The position numbers and the translations under genes were made by a program. Below are positions 43,549-51,617 of a stretch of DNA of 64,000 nucleotides, piece by piece. The stretch lies in contig JAUHXC010000026.1 of NCBI GenBank assembly GCA_030427205.1, positions 1 through 64,000 on the forward strand. Direction: 5' to 3'. The notes beneath the pieces are model-generated. The model did not search any database, had not been told where the DNA came from, and saw nothing but the letters and a program-made list of their open reading frames with translations. Positions within the stretch are counted from its first letter, which is position 1, and each line of letters begins with the position of its first letter. Source of the stretch: a bacterium. Its GTDB lineage: Bacteria > Myxococcota_A > Bradymonadia > UBA7976 > UBA1532.

Positions 43549-44199
43549 CTACTCCTTCATCGCCGCGACGGCGGTGTCGAGGTCGACGAACTGCACCGGC
43601 TCGAGCCCGTCGATGGCGCGCAGCTCGTCGTCGGTCAGCCCGGTCGCCTCGAGCAGCGCGCCGGTGTAGGGGCCGTCGGGGGTCAGCTGCAGGCCGAAGC
43701 TCTGCTCGAAGAGCTCCATGAACTCGACGTTGACCTTCTCGTTGCCCGCGAAGAAGCGCAGCACGCCCTTCTGCCAGTTCCAGGCGACGTCGATGCTCTT
43801 GATCGCGGGCAGCAGCCGCTTCTTGAGGTCGAGCTTCACCCGGTCTTTGATCTCGGCCTTCTCGTAGCGGCTGAGCTTGTTCTTCTTCTGCTCGAACATG
43901 ACCTTGCGGCACTCGCTCTCGGTGAAGATGCGCAGGAGCGAGCCGGGCACGGTCAGGGTGTCGATGCGCAGGCCGAGCACGATGTACTCGTTGTAGATGT
44001 ACTGCTCGGGGGTCAGCTCGAGGTCGAGCGGGAAGTGGATCGAGCACCAGCCCACGGAGCGCTCGGCCTCGCCGGCCGGGTCGAGGGGCTGGAACAGGTT
44101 CTGCTCGATGCCGATCTGGAACCGATCCTTCCAGTCCCCCGGGAGCGGGTCGCGCACGAAGTACTGGCGATAGGTCAGGCTGCCGCGAAACGCGCCCAT
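43549..44199 (-). CDS. rdgC-like: RdgC-like N-terminal half (first gene of split pair)
   Basis: 216 residues from ATG 44199 (GGAGG 7 bases upstream); a longer in-frame start is not supported. The sequence runs LTYRQYFVRDPLP, VGWCSIHFPLDLELT, YNEYIVLGLRIDTLTVPGSLLRIF, then KKNKLSRYEKAEIKDRVKLDLKKRLLPAI and VEFMELFEQSFGLQLTPDGPYT. This follows the recombination-associated protein RdgC: a GW segment, a (K/R)LSxxEKxxIKDxV helix, LLP and an LFxxxFGLxLxPxxP end. RdgC forms a ring on double-stranded DNA and restrains RecA. Here the family's ~300 residues seem divided between two adjacent genes. Confidence 0.65.
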   Translation of the reverse strand: MGAFRGSLTYRQYFVRDPLPGDWKDRFQIGIEQNLFQPLDPAGEAERSVGWCSIHFPLDLELTPEQYIYNEYIVLGLRIDTLTVPGSLLRIFTESECRKVMFEQKKNKLSRYEKAEIKDRVKLDLKKRLLPAIKSIDVAWNWQKGVLRFFAGNEKVNVEFMELFEQSFGLQLTPDGPYTGALLEATGLTDDELRAIDGLEPVQFVDLDTAVAAMKE

Positions 44200-44247
44200 C
44201 TTGCCTCCACCGGCCGTCGCGGGCCGGGACTTGGGTTGACGTAGGGC

Positions 44248-44275
44248 AGTGTACACAGATGTAGGTCGATGTCTA
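44248..44275 (-). promoter_or_regulatory. Possible sigma-70 promoter of RdgC-like pair
   Basis: On the minus strand TAGACA (44275-44270) is followed after 16 bases by TACACT (44253-44248), about 50 bases before the ATG at 44199. The -10 overlaps the palindrome GTGTACAC, which might be an operator. Confidence 0.4.
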
Positions 44276-44308
44276 CCCCGTCCGCGGGCCTTCTCCGCGC
44301 GCGGCGCT

Positions 44309-44337
44309 TTGACAGCGTCGGGAGGGGCCCGTATCTT
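44309..44337 (+). promoter_or_regulatory. Sigma-70-like promoter of PEGA gene
   Basis: TTGACA (44309-44314), a 17-base spacer and TATCTT (44332-44337) give a near-consensus vegetative promoter 62 bases before the ATG at 44400. Confidence 0.6.
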
Positions 44338-44399
44338 CGAAGCCCGTCGGCCGGCCCCCGCTCCGGGGGGTCTGGCTTCGAGGAGATTCGCGAGGTTTC

Positions 44400-45665
44400 A
44401 TGGTCCCGATGGCCCCCTCCGCCGTCGCCCGCTACGGTCTCGGCCCGGCCCTGGCGGTCGCGCTGTTGCTCGCGGCCCCGCCGGTGAGCGCCCAGCCGGC
44501 GCCCGGCCCCACCAAGACGGTGGTCGTCACCCCGGCGACCGATGATCAAGACAAGCCGCCCGAGGCGCCCAAGGTGGTGCTGACGCCGCAGGCCGAGGCC
44601 GATCGGGCCGCGGCGGCCAAGGCCAAGGCGGGCGAGCTGGTCAAGGAGGCCCGCCGGCTGTATTCGAGCGGGCTCTACGAGCAGGCCATCGCCAAGTTCA
44701 GCGAGGCCTACGCGCTCAGCAAGGATCCGCAGATCCTCTACAGCATGGCGGTCAGCCATCAGCAGCTGCGCAACTGGGAGCAGTGCGTCGAGGTGATGGA
44801 GGACTTCATCGCCAAGACGCCGCCGGGGCCCGATCCGACCCTGGACCGGGCGCGCAATACCCGCGACCTGTGCGAGGCGCGCATCGAGTCGGATCAGGAG
44901 TTGAGCATCACCACGACGCCGCCCGGCGCGAACGTCTGGGTCGACAACAAGAATACGGGGGTCAAGGGGCAGACGCCGTTCAAGATGACCCTGCGCCCGG
45001 GCAAGCACCGCATCTGGATCGAGCTCGACGGCTTCGAGCCGGTGATGCAGGACATCGAGGTGCAGAAGCGCGAGCCGTTCAACATGGTGGTGCCCCTCAA
45101 GGAGCGCCAGGACACCGGCTGGCTGTACGTCGACGCCACGGTGAAGGGCGCGACGGTCTTCGTCGACGGTCAGAAGCTGGCCGAGACGCCCTTCGGTACG
45201 CCGCGGCGCATCCCGGTGGGCACCCGCACCGTCACCGTCGAGCGCCCGGGTTACTCCCGCATCACCGCCAGCCCGCTGATCGAGCAGGGGCAGCTGGCGA
45301 TGGTCGACGCCTACATGGTGCAGACCGATACCGACTCGAGCTGGCGCACCAACCTGGGGGTGACGTCGATCGTGCTCGGCGGGCTGGCCATCGGCGGCGG
45401 CGTGGTGGCGATGACCTTCGCCAACGACGAGTACAACGACACCGACGAGTTCGACACCCTCGCCGGGCTCGAGAAGCTGGGCTATGGCGTCGGCGGCGGC
45501 CTCATGGCGGTGGGCATCAGCCTGCTGGTGTGGGATCTGTCCCGCGATGTGATCGACCCGGCCGACAAGAACCCGGCCTACGGGCGTCCGGTGCCGCGGC
45601 CGACCGGTCCGACCACCCGGCTGATGGTCGGGCCCGGCGGGCTGGGCCTGGGAGGCACGTTCTGA
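44400..45665 (+). CDS. PEGA-domain protein with TPR and membrane anchor
   Basis: 421 residues from ATG 44400. Signal peptide or anchor (about 12-31, ending VSA). A TPR-like pair covers about 78-150 (RLYSSGLYEQAIAKFSEAYALSKDPQILYSMAVSHQQLRNWEQC). The first PEGA domain is at about 168-235 (LSITTTPPGANVWVDNKN... PFKMTLRPGKHRIWIELDGFEP) and the second at about 240-300 (GWLYVDATVKGATVFVDGQKLAETPFGTPRRIPVGTRTVTVERPGY). Two hydrophobic helices follow (about 318-340 and 364-385). PEGA proteins are surface or periplasmic and common in Myxococcota. The stop overlaps the next gene (TGATG), so the two are co-translated. Confidence 0.8.
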   Translation: MVPMAPSAVARYGLGPALAVALLLAAPPVSAQPAPGPTKTVVVTPATDDQDKPPEAPKVVLTPQAEADRAAAAKAKAGELVKEARRLYSSGLYEQAIAKFSEAYALSKDPQILYSMAVSHQQLRNWEQCVEVMEDFIAKTPPGPDPTLDRARNTRDLCEARIESDQELSITTTPPGANVWVDNKNTGVKGQTPFKMTLRPGKHRIWIELDGFEPVMQDIEVQKREPFNMVVPLKERQDTGWLYVDATVKGATVFVDGQKLAETPFGTPRRIPVGTRTVTVERPGYSRITASPLIEQGQLAMVDAYMVQTDTDSSWRTNLGVTSIVLGGLAIGGGVVAMTFANDEYNDTDEFDTLAGLEKLGYGVGGGLMAVGISLLVWDLSRDVIDPADKNPAYGRPVPRPTGPTTRLMVGPGGLGLGGTF

Positions 45666-47146
45666 TGAGGCGCTTTTGTCTGGCATTGGCCGCGGCGGCG
45701 CTGGCGGTGGGCTGCGCCGAGGGCAAGGATCCGCCTGCGGCGACGGCGATCGTTCAGATCCCGGCGGGCACCTTCACCATGGGGCTCGCCGAGGGCGACG
45801 CCTGCGGGCTGTTCGAGAACCGCGATCGGCGGTCGTTTCTGCCCACCGAGCCGCGGGCGGAGACGGCCCGGGCGCGGCACGCGGTGACCGTCGACGCCTT
45901 CTGCATCGACGCCCACGAGGTGACCAACGAGCAGTATCGCCACTGCGTGGCCCGCGGGGACTGCAACTTCCCCCAGTCGACCAACGCCGGCAACCGCACG
46001 AACGGCGAGACGTTCATCGCCGAGTACTACGACGAGGACGACGGCTACGACGCCTATCCGGTGCTGGGCGTGGCCCACGCCGACGCCATCGCCTACTGCA
46101 ACTTCCGCGGGGGTTATCTGCCGACCGAGGCGCAGTGGGAGTACGTGGCCAGCAGCCTGGGCACGCGGGCGACGGTCTGGGACGACGCCGATCTCGACGG
46201 GCGGGTCGCCGGCGGCTGCCAGAACGGCAGCCAGCCGGGCGAGCTGGCCTTCGGCGGCTGCGGTCAGGGCGTCGCCCAGGTGGGGCGCTCGACGGCGGAC
46301 GTGACCGCGCAGGGCGTGCACGACATGGCGGGCAACGCCCAGGAGTGGGTCGCCGACGACTTCGACTACTTCGCGTATTGCGCCGACATGCAGCCGGGCG
46401 GCCCGGTGACCGACGTCTTCTCGGTCGACGGCCGACGCCCGCTCGTCGCCGCCACGGGCGCGTTCGTGGCCCCGTTCATGCCCGAAGACCCCGACGCGCG
46501 GCCGCCGCTGACCGCCGAGGGCGAGGGCTTCGGCGGCAGCGGCTTCGACGGCGCCTGCTACACCGCGTTCGACGGGTGCCTCGAGGTCTGCGCCGACGCC
46601 TTCGGGGTCGACGCGGGCCTGCGTGAGAAGCAGGAGCGCTGGCCGGGTTATCTCTGCGGCAACGCGGCGGGTCTGGCGGACACCGTCGTCGACGCGCTGC
46701 GGGTCGGCGAGCGCGCGGAAGACGGCTCGGTGACCGGCTGCGACGCGGCGTGCGCGGCGGCGTGGGATGCCTGCGTCGCGACCAACGACAACCCGCCGGC
46801 GGATGACTCGGCGTGCCTGCGCGGCTGCCAGGCGACGATCGATACCTGCCTCGTCGACGCCGCCGTGCCCGGGGTGAGCACCGCCTGCATCCAGTTCCGC
46901 GACTCGGCCAACTGCGTGCCGGTGCCGTGGTGCGTGCCCCGCGAGGGCTACAACGCCAGCGAGCCGCGCATCCGCCCCAGCGCCTTCGCCGGCGACCTCG
47001 GCGGCACCAAGGCGGTGCGCGGCGGGCACTTCCAGAGCAACAAGGCCTGCGAGGCGCTGCCCGGCTGGCGCAGCGACGCGCTGGTCAGCTCGCCGCTGGT
47101 GGGCTTCCGCTGCGCCTTCGATCCGGGCCAGGGCAGCTGCCGCTGA
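45665..47146 (+). CDS. Lipoprotein with formylglycine-generating-enzyme-like (FGE-sulfatase) domain
   Basis: 493 residues from ATG 45665. The lipobox is LAVGC (about residue 17). An FGE/SUMF1-type fold starts with IVQIPAGTFTMG and includes VDAFCIDAHEVTNEQYRHCV, YLPTEAQWEYVA, GVHDMAGNAQEWVADDF and, at the end, AVRGGHFQSN...VGFRCAF. Inserted between the last two blocks (about 270-430) is a ~150-residue Cys-rich region with paired CxxxC elements (ACYTAFDGCLEVCADAF, GCDAACAAAWDACVA, ACLRGCQATIDTCL). The FGE active-site cysteines are not evident, so this is probably a binding protein and not a sulfatase activator. Confidence 0.78.
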   Translation: MRRFCLALAAAALAVGCAEGKDPPAATAIVQIPAGTFTMGLAEGDACGLFENRDRRSFLPTEPRAETARARHAVTVDAFCIDAHEVTNEQYRHCVARGDCNFPQSTNAGNRTNGETFIAEYYDEDDGYDAYPVLGVAHADAIAYCNFRGGYLPTEAQWEYVASSLGTRATVWDDADLDGRVAGGCQNGSQPGELAFGGCGQGVAQVGRSTADVTAQGVHDMAGNAQEWVADDFDYFAYCADMQPGGPVTDVFSVDGRRPLVAATGAFVAPFMPEDPDARPPLTAEGEGFGGSGFDGACYTAFDGCLEVCADAFGVDAGLREKQERWPGYLCGNAAGLADTVVDALRVGERAEDGSVTGCDAACAAAWDACVATNDNPPADDSACLRGCQATIDTCLVDAAVPGVSTACIQFRDSANCVPVPWCVPREGYNASEPRIRPSAFAGDLGGTKAVRGGHFQSNKACEALPGWRSDALVSSPLVGFRCAFDPGQGSCR

Positions 47147-47171
47147 GTCCGGTTGATCGTCCGGGGGCGCC

Positions 47172-48341
47172 GTGCCCGGTTTGCTGACCCGTGAAGCCGT
47201 CCTGCTGCTCAGCGGCGTCGCCCTGCTGGTGGGGGCGGCGTTCGTCGCCGGGCGCGTGCTGCGTTCGCGGCGCCACGGCATCTCCATCCGGCTGCAGCTC
47301 TTCTTCGCCATCGTCGCCACCTCGACCCTGGCCACCGGGGTCATCGGGCTGTGGGTCATCGATCGGCTGCGGGCCCGGGCCGACGAGCTGGCGGTGGGTC
47401 CGCCGCTGGAGGTGGTGGTCGGGCTCATCGCCGAGCTGGGGCCCAAGGTGGCCCTGCTGGTGGCGTTGCTGGGTATCGCGGGGGCGGGGGCGGCCTTCGC
47501 GCTCGGGCGAGGGGTTGCCGGCCCGCTCGAGAAGCTGACCCGGGCGGTCGAGGCGGTGGCCCGCGGTGAGCGCCACGCGGTGCTGCCGCCGCCGTCGGGG
47601 CGCGAGGTGCGGCGGCTGACGGTGGCGGTCGAGTCGATGCGCCGCTCGCTGGAGGCGCGCCACCACATCGAGGCCTTCGTCGCCGATCTGAGCCACGAGC
47701 TCAAGAACCCGGTCTCGGCGATCCGGGCGGCGACCGAGGTCTTGCAGGAGGGCGCCGCCGACGATCCCGACGCCCGCGAGCGCTTCCTGGGGCGCATCGA
47801 CGAGGCGACCCATCGGCTCGAGGTCCTGCTGGCCGACCTGCTCGCGCTGGCCCGGCTCGAGGCCCGCGGCATCGAGCCCGAGCGGGGGCGGGTGCGGCTC
47901 GATCGGGTGGTGCAGGCGGCGATCGACGACGAGGCGATGGCCGCCGGGGCCGAGGGGCTGCGCTTCGAGGCCGAGCTGGCGCCGGTGCGCCTGACCGGCG
48001 ATCACCGCTGGCTGCGGCGGGCGGTGGACAATCTGCTGTCGAACGCGGTGCGCTACGCGCCGCCGGGCACGGTGATCCGGGTCTCGCTGAGCCTCGAGGG
48101 CGAGCTGGCCCGCCTGCGGGTGCGCGATACGGGCCCCGGGGTGCCGCTCCACCTGCGCGAGCGGCTGTTCGATCGCTTCGTGACCGATCGGGCCCAGGCG
48201 AGCCAGACCGGCCTGGGGCTGGCGATCGTGCGCACCGTCGCCGAGCAGCATGGCGGGGAGGCCCGGCTGATCGACGTCGAGGGCGCGGGCGCGTGCTTCG
48301 AGGTGTGCTTGCGAGCGGATGGGTCGGGGCGGCGGCGCTGA
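47172..48341 (+). CDS. Orphan sensor histidine kinase
   Basis: 389 residues from GTG 47172. Two or three N-terminal transmembrane helices (about 8-25, 40-62, 92-112) and a HAMP linker (GRGVAGPLEKLTRAVEAVARGE) come first. The phosphoacceptor is in FVADLSHELKNPVSAIRAATEVL (His near 178), followed by the N box NLLSNAVRYAP, DTGPGVPLHLRERLFDRF and TGLGLAIVRTV. There is no large periplasmic domain, so sensing may be membrane-internal. No response regulator is adjacent. Confidence 0.88.
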   Translation: MPGLLTREAVLLLSGVALLVGAAFVAGRVLRSRRHGISIRLQLFFAIVATSTLATGVIGLWVIDRLRARADELAVGPPLEVVVGLIAELGPKVALLVALLGIAGAGAAFALGRGVAGPLEKLTRAVEAVARGERHAVLPPPSGREVRRLTVAVESMRRSLEARHHIEAFVADLSHELKNPVSAIRAATEVLQEGAADDPDARERFLGRIDEATHRLEVLLADLLALARLEARGIEPERGRVRLDRVVQAAIDDEAMAAGAEGLRFEAELAPVRLTGDHRWLRRAVDNLLSNAVRYAPPGTVIRVSLSLEGELARLRVRDTGPGVPLHLRERLFDRFVTDRAQASQTGLGLAIVRTVAEQHGGEARLIDVEGAGACFEVCLRADGSGRRR

Positions 48342-48350
48342 GAGCGCGGC

Positions 48351-48665
48351 TCAGTGCAGGGTCGGCCCATCGGCCACCAGCCGGCGATCGAGGCGGCGAA
48401 AGTACAGATAGACCATCAGATCGACGGTGCTCGGCGGCAGGCTGCCGACGAAGCGGCGCATGGTGTGCAGATCGTCCAGCTCGGCGAGGCGGCGCATGGC
48501 GTCGTGGGCCGAGAACAGCGCGCGCTCGTGCACCAGCCCCTCGTCGATCCGGGCGAAGGCCCGGCGGATCGTCGCCCGGTCGAAGAGCGGGTGCTGGCCG
48601 GTCAGGCCGCATGACAGCAGGCTGTCGGTGAGCCCGATGTCGGGCCGGGCGGTGCGTTCTTTCAC
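48351..48665 (-). CDS. Small hypothetical protein
   Basis: 104 residues from GTG 48665, chosen because GGAGGGGAGCC immediately precedes it; an ATG at 48716 would add an arginine-rich leader. The sequence is helical (ATIRRAFARIDEGLVHERALFSAHDAMRRLAEL, then DLMVYLYFRRLDRRLV) with no recognised domain. It is convergent with the orphan kinase, with 9 bases between stops. Confidence 0.5.
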   Translation of the reverse strand: MKERTARPDIGLTDSLLSCGLTGQHPLFDRATIRRAFARIDEGLVHERALFSAHDAMRRLAELDDLHTMRRFVGSLPPSTVDLMVYLYFRRLDRRLVADGPTLH

Positions 48666-48792
48666 GGCTCCCCTCCGTCTGGCTTCACGGTAGCGCCGAC
48701 GGGGGGATCGGTTCAAAGCGTGACAGGCGACCTCACCGGCGGCAGATGGCGCAGCGCGTCGTCGGCGGTGGCAAGAGCCGGGGGAAGAGCGA

Positions 48793-49536
48793 TCAGCGGC
48801 CGCCGGCGATCACGTCGTCGACGCCGTAGAGCCCCGCCGGTCGGCCGGCGAGCCAGCGGGCGCAGCGCAGCGCGCCGTGGGCGAAGACCGCCCGATCGGC
48901 GGCGCGGTGGGTCAGTTCCAGGCGCTCGCCGGGGCCGAAGAAGAAGACGGTGTGCTCGCCGGTGACCCCGCCGCCGCGCAGCGCGGCCAGCCCGACCTCG
49001 GCCGCGCCCCGGGGCCCGGTCGGGCCGTCGCGCAGCGCCCGGGCGTCGGGCCAGTCGAGCCCCTGCCCGTCGGCCACCGCGCGCCCGAGGTGCAGCGCCG
49101 TGCCGCTGGGCGCGTCGAGCTTGCGCCGGTGGTGGATCTCGAAGATCTCGGCGTCGAAGTCGGGCAGGGCCGCCGCCGCCTGGCGCACCAGCCGGGTCAG
49201 CAGCGCGACCCCGACGCTGAAGTTGGCCGCGACGAGCACCGGCGCCACCTTCGAGCGGGCGTCGATGGCCGCGGTCTGGGCGGCGTCGCGTCCGGTGACC
49301 CCGGTGACCAGGGCCGCGTCGCCCAGCCGGTCGAGCAGGTCGCGGGTCGAGTCGGCGACCGCCACGTCGATCACGACGTCGCAGCCGTCGAAGTCGGCCG
49401 TATCACCCCGGCCCACCGCGCGCACGGTGGTCAGCGGCGCGTGCTCGCCGACCAGCTCGACGATGCGTCGCCCCAGGCGGCCGCCGGCGCCGAAGATGCC
49501 CAGGCGAACGGGGGGCGCGGCGGTCGGCTCAGCCAT
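48793..49536 (-). CDS. dapB: 4-hydroxy-tetrahydrodipicolinate reductase
   Basis: 247 residues. It reduces the product of DapA with NAD(P)H in the diaminopimelate-lysine pathway. The nucleotide-binding motif LGIFGAGGRLGRRI is at the N-terminus and the family signature with catalytic His and Lys is EIFEIHHRRKLDAPSGTALHLG (about 135-156). GGGVTGEHTVFFFGPGERLELTHRA and the GLYGVDDV ending are typical. It overlaps dapA by 8 bases and is translated with it. Slightly shorter than the usual ~270 residues. Confidence 0.94.
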   Translation of the reverse strand: MAEPTAAPPVRLGIFGAGGRLGRRIVELVGEHAPLTTVRAVGRGDTADFDGCDVVIDVAVADSTRDLLDRLGDAALVTGVTGRDAAQTAAIDARSKVAPVLVAANFSVGVALLTRLVRQAAAALPDFDAEIFEIHHRRKLDAPSGTALHLGRAVADGQGLDWPDARALRDGPTGPRGAAEVGLAALRGGGVTGEHTVFFFGPGERLELTHRAADRAVFAHGALRCARWLAGRPAGLYGVDDVIAGGR

Positions 49537-50425
49537 CGTGATCGGCGAGGTCGATGCCGAGGTCGGCGCAGATGGCCTTCAGCCGCGCCGCGGTGCCGGC
49601 GCCCACCGGCACCATCGGCAGCCGCAGCTCGCCGGTGCACAGGCCGGTGTGGCGCGCGACGAGGTGCTTGACCGGGCCGGGGTTCGTCTCGATGAAGAGC
49701 CCGCCGAAGAGCGGGACCAGCGCCAGATGCAGCGCGCGGGCCTTCTCGAGGTCGCCATTTGCGAAGGCCGTCCACAGCGCCACCATGCGCTCGGGCACGA
49801 GGTTGCTGGCCACCGAGACCACGCCCCGGCCGCCGATGGCCCACAGCGGCAGCGCGGCGCCGTCCTGGCCCGACAGCAGCGTCATGCGCGGGCCGCAGAG
49901 CACCGCCACCCGGCCGGCGTACTCCATGTCGCAGGTGGCGTCCTTGATCGCCCCGACGCCCGGCAGATCGGCCAGCCGGCTCACCGTCTCGGGGGCCAGA
50001 CTGACCCCGGTGCGGCCGGGTACGTTGTAGAGCAGGATCGGCCAGTCGGGCGTCGCCTCGGCGATGGCCCGCACGTGGTGGTACATGCCGTCCTGGGTCG
50101 GCTTGTTGTAATAGGGCATGACCACCATGCCGCCGTCGGCGCCCAGCTCGCGGGCGACGCGGGCCAGCCGGGCCGAGGCGCCGGTGTCGTTGCTGCCGAC
50201 CCCCGCGATGACCTGGCAGCGGCCGGCGACCGCTTCGACGGTGGTGGCGATGACCGCCTGCTTCTCTTTCTCCGACAGCGTCGCCGACTCGCCGGTGGTG
50301 CCGCAGGGCACGACCCCGGCGACGCCACCGGCCACCTGACGCTCGACCAGGGCGGCCAGCGCGGCGTGGTCCACCTCGCCGTCGCGGAAGGGGGTGATGA
50401 TCGCCGTGTACACTCCGCTGAACAT
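49529..50425 (-). CDS. dapA: 4-hydroxy-tetrahydrodipicolinate synthase
   Basis: 298 residues, typical length. It condenses pyruvate with aspartate semialdehyde as the first committed step of diaminopimelate and lysine synthesis. The N-terminus MFSGVYTAIITPFRDG, the loop VPCGTTGESATLSEKE, the Tyr motif LYNVPGRTG (about 135) and the Schiff-base Lys in AIKDATCDM (about 162) are all present. First gene of the dapA-dapB operon. The upstream region 50426-50740 should contain its promoter. Confidence 0.95.
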   Translation of the reverse strand: MFSGVYTAIITPFRDGEVDHAALAALVERQVAGGVAGVVPCGTTGESATLSEKEKQAVIATTVEAVAGRCQVIAGVGSNDTGASARLARVARELGADGGMVVMPYYNKPTQDGMYHHVRAIAEATPDWPILLYNVPGRTGVSLAPETVSRLADLPGVGAIKDATCDMEYAGRVAVLCGPRMTLLSGQDGAALPLWAIGGRGVVSVASNLVPERMVALWTAFANGDLEKARALHLALVPLFGGLFIETNPGPVKHLVARHTGLCTGELRLPMVPVGAGTAARLKAICADLGIDLADHDG

Positions 50426-50740
50426 CGGGCTGCCTCCGTCGGCTGCGGGTCGTGCGCCGGGCTTGTCTACTCCCCGCGCGTCGGGATTGCAATGCGCAGC
50501 GCCGACCGGCAGCGGCGGGGCGCGGGCCGCTCACCGGCTGTGTGTCCGGATACGGAGCGACACACTCGACCGCATGGTCAGCGCAGAGCGGCGATGTCTG
50601 CCCGAGCGCCTTCGAACGGCGCCCTGGTCGCCGGATGAAAGGCTTTTCCGGGTCTCGCCGTGGCCATTGGCGGTGGCTCTTCGGTCACGGTTCGCCGCCC
50701 GTCGCCCGCCGTGGCCCGAGCGGCGGATGAAAAACATGCG
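50426..50740. other. Intergenic region upstream of dapA
   Basis: No gene is seen in these 315 bases. The dapA promoter must lie here on the minus strand, but I cannot fix it. An inverted repeat GTGTGTC (50540-50546) and GACACAC (50559-50565), separated by 12 bases, is the only obvious structure. Confidence 0.4.
50540..50565. repeat. Short inverted repeat, possible operator or hairpin
   Basis: Perfect 7-base arms GTGTGTC and GACACAC with a 12-base centre. It lies about 115 bases upstream of the dapA start, a position suited to a regulator site. No regulator can be named. Confidence 0.3.
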
Positions 50741-50769
50741 TTGACAGCGGTCGTGGGACCCGTTAGCTT
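50741..50769 (+). promoter_or_regulatory. Sigma-70-like promoter of small membrane peptide
   Basis: TTGACA (50741-50746), a 17-base spacer and TAGCTT (50764-50769) precede the small ORF at 50815 by about 45 bases. Confidence 0.5.
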
Positions 50770-50814
50770 CCGGCCCGTTTGCCGCTGGACGACATGGGTC
50801 TGGAGGGGAAAGCC

Positions 50815-50925
50815 ATGCTGCCGGTCGCCATCGCTCTCGGTCTCGCCGCCATCTCGGGCATCGCCCTGACCGCCGGCGCCTGCCGGTTGGTCCTCGGGGT
50901 CATGCCCCAGCGCGAGGACGGCTGA
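50815..50925 (+). CDS. 36-residue single-span membrane peptide
   Basis: ATG 50815 is preceded at 50801-50810 by TGGAGGGGAA, an excellent ribosome site, and by a promoter at 50741-50769. The product (MLPVAIALGLAAISGIALTA...) is one hydrophobic helix of about 22 residues with a short polar tail ending QREDG. An in-frame ATG at 50794 would add 7 residues but would place the ribosome site inside the gene. Small, easily missed gene; function unknown. Confidence 0.55.
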   Translation: MLPVAIALGLAAISGIALTAGACRLVLGVMPQREDG

Positions 50926-50949
50926 CGCCGCGCCCGCCTCTGCCGCCGA

Positions 50950-51501
50950 TCACCGGATCATGCGGCTCACCGCCTTGAAGGCATCGCCCTTCGCTTCGCC
51001 GAGCAGGTCGAAGAGCACCGTCTCGGTATTGGTCACGACGCCGCCCGCGGCGCGGATCAGCTCGAGGCCGTTGTGCCAGTTGGCCTTGCTGCGGCTGAGC
51101 ACCGCGTCGAGCGGCACGTGCGCCGTCAGGCCGTCGGCCACCAGGGCCCGCACCGTCTGGTAGACGCAGACGTGGGCCTCCATGCCCAGCACGATCCAGG
51201 TGCGCCGCCCGCTGGCTTTGATCGCCGCGGCCGCGGCGGTATCGCCCATCGCGCTGAAGACGGTCTTGGGGTGCGCCGGGCCGTCGAAGAGCGCCGCGAG
51301 CGGCTCGACGGTATGCCCCAGCCCACGGGGATACTGCTCGGTGACCACCACCGGCAGCCCGAGCAGGCCCGCCGTGCTCAGCACGTTGGCGGCGTTCTTC
51401 TGGTTGCGGGCGGTGATCTCGGCGGGCATCGCGCCGGCGAGGCGCACCTGCCAGTCGATGAGCAGAATCGCGGAATCTTCGGGGGTGAGGGCGAGGTTCA
51501 T
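50950..51501 (-). CDS. Isochorismatase-like cysteine hydrolase
   Basis: 183 residues from ATG 51501 (AGGAG upstream). The fold's catalytic triad is visible: Asp in AILLIDWQ (about D17), Lys in HPKTVFSA (about 80), and Cys in GMEAHVCVYQT (about 112). The short length and VVTEQYPRGLGHTVEPL pattern match the mitochondrial ISOC1/2-like or YcaC-like branch, not siderophore isochorismatases. It probably hydrolyses a small amide or ester; substrate unknown. Convergent with the 36-residue gene. Confidence 0.85.
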   Translation of the reverse strand: MNLALTPEDSAILLIDWQVRLAGAMPAEITARNQKNAANVLSTAGLLGLPVVVTEQYPRGLGHTVEPLAALFDGPAHPKTVFSAMGDTAAAAAIKASGRRTWIVLGMEAHVCVYQTVRALVADGLTAHVPLDAVLSRSKANWHNGLELIRAAGGVVTNTETVLFDLLGEAKGDAFKAVSRMIR

Positions 51502-51617
51502 GGCACTCCTGTCGGCGCTGTCGCTTGCCGCCGCGGCGGCGTCCGGCGCAGTATAGGGAGACATCGCGGCATTCGCCCCCCGTCTCGTCTTCCCCGGTTC
51601 CGTCGGAGGCCCCTCTC

